DNA from: Bathynomus jamesi
Lineage: Eukaryota; Arthropoda; Malacostraca; Isopoda; Cirolanidae
Reading direction: 5' to 3'
NCBI GenBank assembly: GCA_023014485.1
Contig: JAJOZX010000993.1
Coordinates: 552,501-616,500 of the forward strand
Length of the DNA: 64,000 nucleotides
Position 1 is the stretch's first letter; each line of letters opens with the position of its first letter. This document shows positions 43,570-54,440 of this stretch, piece by piece. The notes below the pieces were generated by a model, which ran no database searches, was not told the DNA's origin, and saw only the letters and a program-made list of their open reading frames with translations. The translations under genes and the position numbers were made by a program.

Positions 43570-44301
43570 CAGGTTGGGCCGAAAGTCTGGATCCATAGGA
43601 AAATATTTATTTTAATACATAAATTACAACAAATGGTAAATACTTAAAATGAATATCAACTTTAACTCGTAAATGCGTATCCGTGATACTGTACATTGGT
43701 TCGTACTCCAGTATAAACAACAAATTATAACAAATGCTCAAATTGGCGGCCTCTGACATCGAGACACTTAGGGATGGAATTTATGATTTTTAATAATTCT
43801 TCGAATTGACGTTCTCGAGATGCGTGTTTCATTTGATAATCTTCTTGTTGACTTTACTGGACTATTCGTTAAAGTTTCACATACCATTGCAGAGGTATTT
43901 TCATCAGTTGCAGTTTTTGGACGACCAGAACGCCATCGATCATGTACACTTCCTGTTTCTTTGAAACGTTTAAACAACTTGCCAACAGTCGCATGTGTTA
44001 CTGGATGCTTATCAGGATGATTTCTATTGAATTCGGTAGCAACTTCTCTGTGTGTAGCGTCCTGTCTTGCGTAAATGAGCACAAGTTCTACCTGGTCTTC
44101 TGTTGTTAGATTCGAAGCCATTTCTGGCCTGAAATAAAAAAAGTATTTGAGTATTTATACTGGAGTACGAACTACTGTACAGTATCACGGATATGCATTT
44201 ACGAGTTAAAGTTGATATTCATTTTAAGTATTTACCATTTGTTGTAATTTATGTATTAAAATAAATATTTTCCTATGGATCCAGACTTTCGGCCCACCCT
44301 G
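43570..44301 (-). mobile_element. DD41D-type element encoding only a DNA-binding domain
   Basis: Inverted ends CAGGTTGGGCCGAAAGTC (left) and CAGGGTGGGCCGAAAGTC (right) are flanked by TA. The arms are about 150 bp. The only frame is 44121-43768. The catalytic domain is precisely absent, giving a 732-bp element nested in the hAT remnant. Confidence 0.85.
43768..44121 (-). CDS. Transposase N-terminal helix-turn-helix protein (DUF4817-like)
   Basis: The 117-residue intact frame begins MASNLTTEDQVELVLIYARQ. It contains the first helix-turn-helix (THREVATEFNRNHPDKHPVT) and, after RSGRPKTATDENT, a second one (TRRLSNETRISRTSIRRII). The frame stops right where a DDE core would start. If transcribed, the protein could bind the 150-bp ends without cutting. 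That is an inference. Confidence 0.7.
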   Translation of the reverse strand: MASNLTTEDQVELVLIYARQDATHREVATEFNRNHPDKHPVTHATVGKLFKRFKETGSVHDRWRSGRPKTATDENTSAMVCETLTNSPVKSTRRLSNETRISRTSIRRIIKNHKFHP

Positions 44302-45237
44302 TATATAAATTTTTTGAAGGGGAAAGAAACTTGGAACAGTCAAAAAGGGTTACAAAAAAGTCGAAATCAATCCACAAACAACTTATTAAAGACAAAAAGA
44401 TAAAATGGTTAGCAACATTTTTTTTTTAGGTGACTTCATATTTAAATTATTTATGTAATGTAACGTAACACTGCATGATTGTATGTATTTTCTATTTATT
44501 TCAGGAAAGAAGTTGATTTCTACCTATCACTTCCTGCAATAGCAAAGAAAGAATGTCCATTTCATTGGTGGAACAATTATGATATGGGCAAACATGGAAA
44601 GAAATCAACAGAAAATGAACAACAGCTAACTACACTGCAAAATGGTCAAAAAATATCTGTGCGCTCCTCCCTCTTCAGTTTATAGTGAAAGATTGTTCAG
44701 CACAGGAGGAAATATCTACGAATCCAAGAGAAACAAATTAACGCCCGAACATGGGGAACAATTGGCATTAATTCATTGTAACATGAAATTTTTAAAATAA
44801 AAAAAGAAAAAATTTCCAACACTTCAAGCAGCTGTAAGGAATATATTGAATAAATAAATCATTTCTAAAAAGTTAATTTTTAGTTATTTTAAGGAAAATA
44901 TTTTTATATGAAGATAGCTACCATAGCTAGCTACTTTGAAGAATGTGATTGTTTTTTACCAGGATGTGTGTTTTCAATAAAGTTTCATTTCGGTGTTGTC
45001 TTCATCATTTGGTGACCCAATTCGCCCCAGTCGACGCTACCTATGCCAAGCTTGCCGATACCGATTAATCGGCAGATATTAAGAAAATAATCGGCATGCT
45101 AGGTGCCGATGCCGATTAATCGGTGCACCCCGTACCAATTATCCAGCAGAAATAAAATAAAAAGCGAATCAAAAATTTTATCCGAACTACTTCAGCGTTA
45201 TGCGGATTTCGACTCTATATGTAAAAATGAATACAAG

Positions 45238-45425
45238 AATATAAATATATAAGAATATAAGGATTATATAAATATAAGGATTATATAAATATATGAATTA
45301 TATAAATATACGAATTATATAAATATACGAATTATATAAATATACAAATTATACGAATGAATATAAGAATTATACGAACGAATATAAGAATTATATGAAT
45401 GAATATAAGAATATACGAGTATAGG
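45238..45425. repeat. AT-rich minisatellite
   Basis: Imperfect repeats of the type ATATACGAATTATATAA and GAATATAAGAATTATA form a tandem block next to the second palindromic element. No gene is present. Confidence 0.8.
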
Positions 45426-45472
45426 AATTATTCATTGTTCATTTTTACACACACACATATATATATATATAT

Positions 45473-46062
45473 TAGGGTGGATCGATTTTACATTTGTTTC
45501 GATTTCCATATTCTAATAGAGACAAAAACTTGCGCATGCATGAGAAAATAGCCTCTGCAAAATCTTAGCTTAATAGGTAATCATCTTCTTCCCCCGGCAG
45601 AGCGATGAAAATCATATTTTAGTAGTCAAAAACGTATTTTTCTTATAATTTTTAAAATATTTCAATATGCGTGTGTGTTATTTCATGCCTAAGCAACGCT
45701 ATAAATGCTATGGGAAATATATAAATGCATTATTTAAGACAAAGAGCCGATCTGAAAATATGTATATTATACATATTTTCAGATCGGCTCTTTGTCTTAA
45801 ATAATGCATTTATATATTTCCCATAGCATTTATATCGTTGCTTAGGCATGAAATAACACACACGCAAAATTTTATGACTCTAGGCTAGGGTTTAAAAATA
45901 CGTTTTTGACTACTAAAATATGATTTTCATCGCTCTGCCGGGGGCAGAAGATGATTACCTATTAAGCTAAGATTTTGCAGAGGCTATTTTCTCATGCATG
46001 CGCAAGTTTTTGTCTCTATTAGAATATGGAAATCGAAACAAATGTAAAATCGATCCACCCTA
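45473..46062. mobile_element. 590-bp near-perfect palindromic (foldback) element, copy 2
   Basis: It has the same TAGGGTGGATCGATTTTAC termini, internal blocks and centre as the copy at 29136-29722, with a few differences (for example CTTATAATTTTTAAAATATT near 45640 in one arm). It lies in an AT microsatellite, so a target duplication cannot be read. Confidence 0.9.
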
Positions 46063-47039
46063 ATATATATATATAATTGAAGTAAATGCATTAATCACTG
46101 TTCTGAATTTATATAGATTGAAATAGCAGTACTCATCACATTGTATCACCTTAGAGGTATACCGGAGTCGAAGCATATTCGGATAGGAATTTGTGTATGG
46201 AAAAATCGGCCCTTCAGATAAAACAATAAAAAGATAAAATTGGGCACAATCACAATAAGTCACATAATCACAAAATCAGTAATCACAAAACTTCACAAAA
46301 CACACTTCTACACAAATGTTGAATAAGACTACTTCTTTACTTTTAGAACAGAGATTACACGAAGTAAAATTACTTCCAACTTGATGCAGTCGTCAGACTT
46401 CATTCTTGTTTATAAGTTTGTACGCAACAACTGAAATGTTTCTCCAACACTAAAATCATTTACATATGTCACTGCTATTCTTTTTATAGGGCAGGGAGAA
46501 GACCGCCCTAGAATGCGGCATGCTGATGAAAAGTCTTTCTCCGCCCCGCACTTTCAGAATGCCAAGTCATTCATTGGTTGAACAAATTTTAGCGGGCGGT
46601 CGCTGAACGAATTTTAGTGTGCGGTCCTTAAGTTTTTACCAAGCCGTGAGAGAAAGACAGAGAGAGAGAGCATTTTTATGTTAATTGATGCGTAAAAGAT
46701 GTAAGTTGGTATCTCGGGTACCAAGATATTTGTTTCCGACCAAATTGTTCATTCTGCATAACCTAAAACTGTGGTATTCGGATATATCAGAGATGTGGTA
46801 CTGAGTTAGGTTGTGCCATTTAACATAATTTATTTAAAGTAAATGGACATCGTAAGCATGCTTAATGTTTTAGTGAAATTTCAATATTATCGATAAACTA
46901 GTGTAAATCATTGAATGTTGCATGTAAACAAATAGCTCTATTTTTTATCGATGAAGGGCACATTTTATTTCAAGAACTTGTGTGTGTGCGATTATCTATT
47001 TGTTATTAATGATTAAATTAAATACGCGAACACCGACAT
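46063..47039. other. Unassigned stretch
   Basis: No gene or repeat structure is recognised. A GC-richer patch at 46490-46630 has two related GCGGGCGGTCGCTGAACGAA/GTGTGCGGTCC strings. Nothing more can be said. Confidence 0.5.
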
Positions 47040-47352
47040 CCTGCTCGATGATTTTACCAAGTGTAGGGAAGAACAAGCCGAGAATGGTTTGGAACTGGAT
47101 GCGTATTTAGAAGGCGCAGACTCCTCGCAATATCATGAACTTTGGTATAAAGAACGAGAACGGTACAGGGCTGAACTCACTCTCACTGTTCCCCTTGAAG
47201 AATTATTTCTTTATATAAGACGCAGTTGTCGGCACGATATAGAAACATACTTCAATTGCCGATATGAGTTATGAAGAAGATTTTACAGTTGAAAAGGTCA
47301 GCGCGGAAAGAATAAATGCACGTTTGGAAAGGAGTGTTTATAAAGGAGTGTT
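47040..47352 (+). pseudogene. Second adintovirus-like fragment, left part
   Basis: 47040-47274 matches the viral gene at 429-722 and adds a C-terminal part (ELWYKERERYRAELTLTVPL, then FLYIRRSCRHDIETYF). The next gene starts at ATG 47264, overlapping by a few bases, and matches the gene at 1-323 up to about 47350. There the similarity stops and LINE sequence begins. Gene order and spacing are the same as at 1-722, so this is a second copy of the same viral left end. Confidence 0.75.
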
Positions 47353-47665
47353 TACAAACGGACGCATTCCTGGGCTCTCTGCTATTGTATCTACTTTTGG
47401 ATATTGCCGATAAATTTACTTTTCGAAGGTTCTGAATTTTATATACTTGCGTTTATATTTACATTGTTATAGTTAAGTAACTGAATGTTAGTGGTTTTTA
47501 GCGATTTAGAAGTTTCCATAGCGTGCCGGCTTAATTTAACTTAAACTTGTGACGGTTATAAATGTTAACTACTTAACTTGCCCGATGCCGTTGCAGGAAG
47601 CGTCGTGTGCTAGGTGTGGGGTTAATCGGTGGTAAACGGATGCTAAGGATTACAACGGCGGTCCT

Positions 47666-48575
47666 ATGGCGATTACCGAGAGATCGGTTTGTTTCTTTTG
47701 TGATTTAAGGGAAGAGATAGTTGATATAAAACGTAGTGTACGCGAATTGACGGAAAGACTTGCAACGCTTGATGACGGCAGGGGTATGGTTACAGTTGAC
47801 GAACGCCGAACCTATACTAACGTTGAAGACGTTAGTAATTTGAAGGGTGAGGTGAGGAACATAGTTTCTAGTAAAGGTAGCTTATTGGGAAGGTTAGACA
47901 GAGTTGAGGAAGGGGTTAAGGTTGTTCCAAGATTAGTAGACGGGGAGGGATTTAGAGAAGTTAAGGGTGGAGCTAGGCCACGTACATATGGTGATAGGAA
48001 TCCCCCCCCCCTATCGAGGTTTCGAACCCTTTCGCCCAGTTGGATAGGGATGTGAACGAGAGGAAACTAATTTAATTGGGGACTCCTTAGTGCGTCATAT
48101 GGATAAAGAGTTCGTTGAACGGAATCCAAACAAGAGGAGGAGGGTCTGTCTCCCAGGGGCCAGGATTGACAGAATTTGAGACGAAGTAGATAGGATTGAT
48201 GTTGCCTCCCGTCACTCGATGTTGGTGACGATGGTAGGGGGCAACGACTCGTATAGGCCCGACACGAGAGTGCCTGACCTTTTGGAGAGATATAGGGGGG
48301 TTAATTAGGTCCCTGAAGGCAAGGTCAGATAGGTCTTTAGTTGTAGGTATTACCCTTAGGCACGGTTTAGGTCTTAGGATTACGTCAAAAACAATATTTT
48401 TTAATACTAAACTAGAAGAGATTTGTGCTGAGGAACATGTACCCTTCGTAAAGCTGTGGTCAGATTTTAGTGATGCTAGCCTTTTTATAAACGATGGGGT
48501 GCATTTCAATGAAATAGGGAATGCTAGGCTAGGTAGGTTAATCGATGAGAACGTTCGAAAACTGTATAGGTCGAA
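47666..48575 (+). pseudogene. CR1 ORF1 with SGNH esterase domain
   Basis: The N-terminal part (MAITERSVCFFCDLREEIVD, RSVRELTERLATL) is a cysteine-containing start followed by a predicted coiled coil. From about 48078 the frame reads GDSLVRHMDKEF (SGNH block I with the serine). It then has VTMVGGNDS (block III with asparagine), and finally FINDGVHFNEIGNARLGRLI at about 48487-48545 with the D-G-V-H pair of block V. Stops and frame changes between these blocks inactivate it. Esterase domains in ORF1 are known from CR1 elements. Confidence 0.8.
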
Positions 48576-48639
48576 GCCGTCTTTAAACGTTGTGGGTCCA
48601 GGAAACGCCAGCCCGACCTGAAAATAGTTTAAAACGCCG

Positions 48640-51154
48640 ATCTGTGATAAAAAATAATTTAAACTACGATATATTTGCTATAACCGAAACGTGGTTAAAT
48701 ACCGTGCTCGGGACTTGTTGGGGGAACTTGATATAGCAGGTTTTAAACCTTTTAATAATGATTGGTTACCAAGGATTGATGGCGGCGTTTTGCTGTACAT
48801 TTGTAATTCCCTTAGGGCTATCGAGGTTAAGATAGATTTTCCGGCAACAATTAATGCGATATGCGTTGAAGTTATGGCGCGCAGTATTAGCTTTAATTTT
48901 GTTGTTGTTTATAGACCTCCCGTTCACCCCCTCGATACCGATACTAGATTTTACACACTTCTTAGTAACTTTATTAATAATCGGGATAGTATAATTGTGG
49001 GAGACTTTAACTGCCCTAACATTAATTACGAGACTTTTACTGGTAATGATGAGGGTTTGAGACTGATTGAGTTCATGGAAGATAATATTTTACGACAGAT
49101 GATTACCGAAGCAACACGCGGTGACAATATTTTAGACGTGGTGATGACGAACGACGAAAATATAGACGAAGGTATAGAAGTAGGTGAGAGTTTGGGATGT
49201 AGTGATCACCAAATTACAGTATTAGGTTCAAGCTATTGATAGAAAACACAAAGGATATACCGTAAGAGGTAGATGGCTTTAATCGGAAATTTAGATATTA
49301 GTTTGACAAACCTATTCTATGTAAAAAAGTGTGCTGATTCTAAAAAAAGCAGTCTTATTGACCCCAGCTACGACAAAATGGCCATTTTGGAGATACCTAT
49401 AGCTGCGGATAGTAAACATAATCCAAAAAAGTTTTTTGACTACGTCAGTAATCGTAAGCCGATAAAAGATAATATAGGCCCTCTAGTGGACGCTAATGGC
49501 GCTTTGCCTTCCGACGATCAGGCTATGGCGGGTAATTTTAACAACTTTTTTTTTGCGACAGTTTTTACTGTAGAAGACATAAATAATGTTCCCGATGTGA
49601 ACGATATTGTTCCATTTAGTAGCGAGACTATTTTGAATGAAATAACTGTTTACGAGGGTGAGATTGCGCATTATATCAATAAGCTAAAAGTTAGCAAGGC
49701 TCCAGGTCCTGACGTGCTTTCTCGTAGACATTTGAAAGATTTGAAAGACGTTATCATAGGCCACTTAACGAAGATTTTTAATCAGTCACTGGAAGCGGGT
49801 ATTATTCGTGAAGATTTCAAATTAGCTAACGTTACGCCCATTTTTAAAAAAGCGACCGCACAGACAGTAGCTTGCAATTATAGGCCTATTGGCGTAAAGT
49901 CAATTCTCGGTAAACTTTTGGAATCCGTAGTTAGGGATCGTATCATCGATCACTTAGAAAGTCGCGATTTCATTAACAGTAGTCAGCATGGGTTTCGACG
50001 CCAAAGATCTTGTTTAACTAATTTGTTGGAGTTTTATAACGAAATAGTGCGTGAATACGATAGGCATGGAGCGGCTGACGTTATTTATTTAGACTTTGAA
50101 AAAGCTTTCGATACAGTTCCGCATAGAAAGTTAATGGCGGAGGTTAAAGCGCACGGTATGCGCGGTCAGGTATCTAACTGGTTCGAGGAATGGCTTCGTG
50201 CTAGGAAACAGAGGGTCGTTGTTAATGGTAGTGAATCGGGGTGGTTGGATGTAGGTAGCGGTGTCCCACAGTGTTCAGTGTTAGGCCCATTGCTATTCGT
50301 AATCTGTATTAACGACATAAATGTAGGCTTGACTAGTACCGTGTCAAAATTCGGGGACGAAACTAAAATAGGCGGTAAAGTTCTTAACGTGGGCGTTAGA
50401 AATAGGCTCCAAGACGAAGTAAATAGGATTATGGAGTGGACGGATAAGTGCTAGATGCAATTTAACGTAGACAAATGTAAAGTTTTGCATATAGGTTCTC
50501 GTAACAACAATTACACGTACACGATGGATGATAGATAGTTAGCGAGCGTTGTCGAGGAAGTAGATTTAGGCGTACGCGTAGCTAAGGATTTAAAAGTTAG
50601 GAACCAGTGCCTGGAGCCTTGCGCAAAAGCTAATAGGATGTTAGGCTTCATAGCGCGTAATTTCGAATTTAAAACGAAGAATATTATATTGCCCCTTTAC
50701 AAGTCCCTAGTCAGGCCTCATTTAGAATATGCTGTTCAGTTTTGGTGCCCGTATTTGCGTGAGGATATTGATAGGTTGGAAAGGGTTCAGCGACGCGCCA
50801 CGAAACTAATTCCGTCATTACGCAACAAGTCTTACGAAGATAGAATTAAAGACTTAGACTTGTATTCACTCGAAACTAGGAGATTAATGGGGGGAGCTTA
50901 TTGAAGTTTTCAAAATCGTTAAGAAAATCGATAACGTAAATTTTGAAAAACTGTTCACTTTCGATAATAGCAATACTCGTAATAATGGATTTAAGTTACG
51001 TGGCAGACTTTCATTAATAACATCACTGAAAACCCTTTTAAGCTTAAAGTAATTGATAAATGGAATAATCTTCCCGCGTCCGTCGTGAACTCTACCAGCG
51101 TTAATATGTTTAAAAACCGTTTAGATAGGCATTTCCAAAATATTAACGTTGTTT
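48640..51154 (+). pseudogene. CR1 ORF2 endonuclease/reverse transcriptase
   Basis: Endonuclease: TETWLN region, YICNSLRAIEVKIDF, VVVYRPPVHP, IIVGDFNCPNINYE, LGCSDHQITV (49180-49215). Linker: FFDYVSNRKPIKDNIGPLVD. Reverse transcriptase: VSKAPGPDVLSRRHLKD, LANVTPIFKK, RPIGVKSILGKLLESVVRD, QHGFRRQRSCLTNLLEF, YLDFEKAFDTVPHRKL (motif A), SGVPQCSVLGPLLF (motif B) and SKFGDETKIGG (motif C, normally FADD). A stop at 50452-50454 interrupts just before KCKVLHIG. The C-terminal part continues through [16 protein letters not shown] to 51154. Frame changes near 49245 and 50900 and the altered motif C make it inactive. Confidence 0.88.
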
Positions 51155-51697
51155 AAAATAATAAAACAATTAGCAACAGGAGCTCTGGGGGTAGTGGTCG
51201 AGGATGAATCTGTTGACGATTAATGCCAGCTTGTGACATTCCAGCGTGTGATATGCCAGCAATAAAAAAAAATTAGACTAAAACGAACTTAGATGTAGCT
51301 CCTAGCATAAACTAAACCACTTTTTTTTATACTCTTCCTACTTTTTTTTCTTTTCTTATCCTCTCTTTACTTGCATGACTGTAGTTTGCATGGTATGACA
51401 GTGTTTGAGTTAAGACTGTTTGCATGGTTTGTAAGCGTTCTTGTTTTACTTCTTTTCATCTTTCACCCCTTTCCTATTCTCTTCGACTATTTTTCCGACT
51501 TGTCGGCAGTGGCCGGCGGATGATGATGGTGAGTCTTTCTCTCTTTTTTTCTGAATGAATGTTAACCCACGAATGATAGGTTTTGCTACTTACTTAGCCC
51601 CTTATTCTCTTCTTTTAACCCATTACTCTCTTCCTTCGTTCGGGCCAACCTTAGAGTGGATCGTAGGGTCTTTGTTAGCCTTAGCTTCTGTAGATAT

Positions 51698-51956
51698 GTA
51701 GATCTTTGTGCGTGCTTTTGACTGTATTCTATCCGTGTTTAAAGACCGTGATAGTTTGGCCCCCAATTGTAAAGTGGGTACAAATATAGTGTTAAACGAG
51801 TTGAAAGCCCTTTATATTGAATATTGTCACCCGCCTACTTTGAGTGGTGAATTAATGATAAATCGCATTTATAGTGGAGTACAAAGCAATGAGGATGTAA
51901 ATGTGGACTTGACTACGTGTGAGTTTACTATTATATTTAAGCGTGGTAGAAACTGA
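51698..51956 (+). pseudogene. Second adintovirus-like fragment, right part
   Basis: This frame (IFVRAFDCILSVFKDRDSLA to the basic tail IIFKRGRN and a stop at 51954-51956) matches the gene at 1-323 and shows its true C-terminus, which the window edge cuts off in the first copy. The CR1 element separates it from its N-terminal part at 47264-47352. Confidence 0.7.
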
Positions 51957-51975
51957 CCTTAATCCGTGTATTTGC

Positions 51976-51977
<2 letters not shown>

Positions 51978-52022
<45 letters not shown>
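51978..52022. repeat. (AT)n microsatellite
   Basis: About 22 AT dinucleotides. Similar tracts at 53043-53099, 53342-53374, 54241-54267, 54413-54436 and 59726-59790 mark the borders of several transposons that insert at TA. Confidence 0.95.
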
Positions 52023-52025
<3 letters not shown>

Positions 52026-52116
52026 CTGTATATATTAAGCAAATGTTGTGCATTCTCATTTTGTTTTATATAGAACTCTTCTGTACTAACTTTATTATTT
52101 TTTTGATGCGTATATA

Positions 52117-53039
52117 CAGGGTGGGCGGAAAGTAGCTCCCTATTTTGGATTGGTAAAAAAATACGTATATTATCCATTTATTTCAGAAGAAATAATATGA
52201 AAAGGTAGGCATACATGGTAGGTTTTCTCTAAAATTCAATGTGGGCTCCAACTCTTTCCACCAGCTTCTGGAGCCGCCCAGGAATGGCGTCCACTGACTT
52301 TAGCAGGAACTCCGGCGGGATGGAGGACATGACTTCCCGAATTCGGTCCTCCAGTTCTTCCAATGTCCTCGGTTTGGTGCGGTAGACTTCTTCCTTTACC
52401 CACCCCCAAAGAAAGAAGTCGCACATTACCGCTGAAAAACGGCAGAATCGGTTCAGTGTAACAGTGTGGTGTGGTATGACCTCAGATCAGGTTGTGGGCC
52501 CGTTCCTTCTGCGCAACACCATGAATGCTGAGCGGTACCTTGCTATGTTGCGAAACGAGGTCTGGCCGGTTGTCAGCACATGGGAGAACATCGACGATCT
52601 GATATTTATGCAAGATGGCGCCCCTCCGCACTTCGCTCTTGTTGTCCGTGAGTGGCTGGATGCCCACTTCCCTGGGCGTTGGATGGGTCGTCGTGGTCCA
52701 CATCAATGGCCAGCCAGGAGCCCCGACTTGACACCGTGCGACTTCTTTCTTTGGGGGTGGGTAAAGGAAGAAGTCTACGCACCAAACCGAGGACATTGGA
52801 AGAACTGGAGGACCGAATTCGGGAAGTCATGTCCTCCATCCCGCCGGAGTTCCTGCTAAAGTCAGTGGACGCCATTCCTGGGCGGCTCCAGAAGCTGGTG
52901 GAAAGAGTTGGAGCCCACATTGAATTTTAGAGAAAACCTACCATGTATGCCTACCTTTTCATATTATTTCTTCTGAAATAAATGGATAATATACGTATTT
53001 TTTTACCAATCCAAAATAGGGAGCTACTTTCCGCCCACC

Positions 53040-53042
<3 letters not shown>
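52117..53042 (+). mobile_element. DD41D foldback derivative with two 3' ends
   Basis: The ends CAGGGTGGGCGGAAAGTAGC are perfect inverted repeats at TA. The left arm 52117-52426 is an inverted copy of the right arm 52736-53042, including the coding tail (LEELEDRIREVMSSIPPEFL in both). One base is missing in the right arm near 52780. The unique middle 52427-52735 holds the catalytic core. The element's normal 5' end is absent, so both outer ends are 3' ends, as in 19958-21764. Confidence 0.88.
52464..52930 (+). pseudogene. DD41D transposase core, N-terminus missing
   Basis: WCGMTSDQVVGPFLLRNTMN, FMQDGAPPHFALVVREWLDA (second aspartate) and WPARSPDLTPCDFFLWGW (third aspartate, 41 residues later) are present. 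The frame shifts near 52780 and ends LVERVGAHIEF at 52930. The helix-turn-helix domain and first aspartate are lost. Confidence 0.85.
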
Positions 53043-53102
<60 letters not shown>

Positions 53103-53340
53103 AAATAACACTATTGTGTATTATTCTTGTTTTTGCCTCTAATGTATATTCAATTCTCTTCTACTGGTTGTGATATTTTTGTTTGATGTAAATATATATA
53201 AACCATGTAAGTATTTTCCCTGTTTTGCACCTAATGTACATACATATTTTGTATTTCGTTATATATCTAATAGACAGAACGATGTAGTTTTGTCTTATTT
53301 CTCCTTTACACCATATAAACAAATATTAATGGAAATGAAG

Positions 53341-53374
<34 letters not shown>

Positions 53375-53378
<4 letters not shown>

Positions 53379-54239
53379 CTTACCATACGTCCCGTTTTGA
53401 CCGGGACTGTCCCGTTTTGAAGGTCCGGTCCCGGCGTCCCGGTCAGTTTGTCATTTTGTCCCGGTCAGAAAAAACGCGAGGATAAAAATAATTTGCTGAT
53501 TTGATTGTAGATGAATTTACAAAATTTTATGATCGATGTCTATCTTACATTGAGATGTGGGAAAAAAGTTTTGGTGGAGGAGAATACTTTGTCTGGATAA
53601 ACAACAGTGATATTAAATGGCCAGAAATTGAAACATCAGCTATAAAAATTAATGAAACGCTTGGAAATGCCGCAATAAACGTAGATGAACTGTTTGATGA
53701 AGTAGTGATTGCCAAGACATTTTGGTCTTGAAACTACGATATTTGGAAAATAAAGAATATAAATTGTGAAGAAAAATGGGCTCAACTCTTTAATCATTTT
53801 AGAGACCAGAACATTTCTGTGCATAACCTCAGCCGTGTTAGGGAGTATGTTTTCTGTCTACCCGGCACTTCTGCTCCTGTTGAAAGGGTATTTTCAGTGA
53901 TGAACAATGTATGGTCTCAGGAAAGAGGTTGAATGACCGAATCAATAGTAAAAGGACTAATGTACTGTAAACTAAACATTGATTTAAGTTGCAGTGAGTT
54001 CTATGAAAAAATAAAAAATAACAAACCATTTCTAAGAAAGGTTCACGCCAGTGAAAAATACAACTGGTTCTCCAAAGAGTGATTCCATGCAGGTAATTGA
54101 TATATTTTAGCCTTTATTTGTTTGTACTAAAGTAAATATTCTTTATAACTTCGTGTATGTGGTGTATCGCATGTTTTCCTATTTTTTCAAGTAAAACCCT
54201 AAAAATGTCCCGGTTTGAGGCAAAGAAATTATGGTAAGC

Positions 54240-54242
<3 letters not shown>
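53375..54242 (+). mobile_element. hAT element remnant, internally deleted
   Basis: The ends TAGGCTTACCATACGTCCCG and GGTAAGCCTA lie in an AT microsatellite. 53490-54080 codes for the C-terminal part of a hAT transposase with LPGTSAPVERVFSVMNNVWS, the hAT dimerisation signature, followed by GLMYCKLNIDL. Stops at 53729 and 53929 are in frame. The N-terminal two thirds are deleted. The small MITE at 36160 belongs to the same family by its ends. Confidence 0.82.
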
Positions 54243-54288
<46 letters not shown>

Positions 54289-54405
54289 AACGAAACAGTG
54301 TGTGTGTGTGTGTGTGTGATCAGCTTTGATGCTTTAGTAAAGCTACGGGTCTCAAACTCAGCTTTATTTGTAGAGTTATCAGTTTCTGTTTCGTGACCTC
54401 ATTAA

Positions 54406-54440
<35 letters not shown>

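Larger units (their letters stand above)
43450..45132 (+). mobile_element. ZBED/Ac-type hAT remnant
   Basis: The frame before 43568 (SEFSDSGSTASGSDAESTTS) and the segment after the nested element look like an acidic linker. 44510-44800 is the hAT dimerisation end: EVDFYLSLPAIAKKECPFHW, WN, then SERLFSTGGNIYESKRNKLT and a stop. The right end is GCCGATTAATCGGTGCACCCC near 45110-45132, the inverse of the GGGGTGCACCGAT ends common among hAT elements. The transposase N-terminal and core are missing or degraded. Confidence 0.7.
47353..51697 (+). mobile_element. CR1 LINE, nearly full length, inactive
   Basis: ORF1 (47666-48575) with an esterase domain and ORF2 (about 48640-51154) with endonuclease and reverse transcriptase are in the standard order. 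The viral gene at 47264 resumes at 51698, which fixes the insertion. About 35-40 bases of the target seem lost compared with the copy at 1-323. 51160-51697 is the 3' untranslated part, without a gene. Confidence 0.8.

Noticed and set aside
45238..45425. A CRISPR-like array of short repeats
   Set aside because: The repeats are contiguous AT-rich minisatellite units without unique spacers, in a eukaryotic context.
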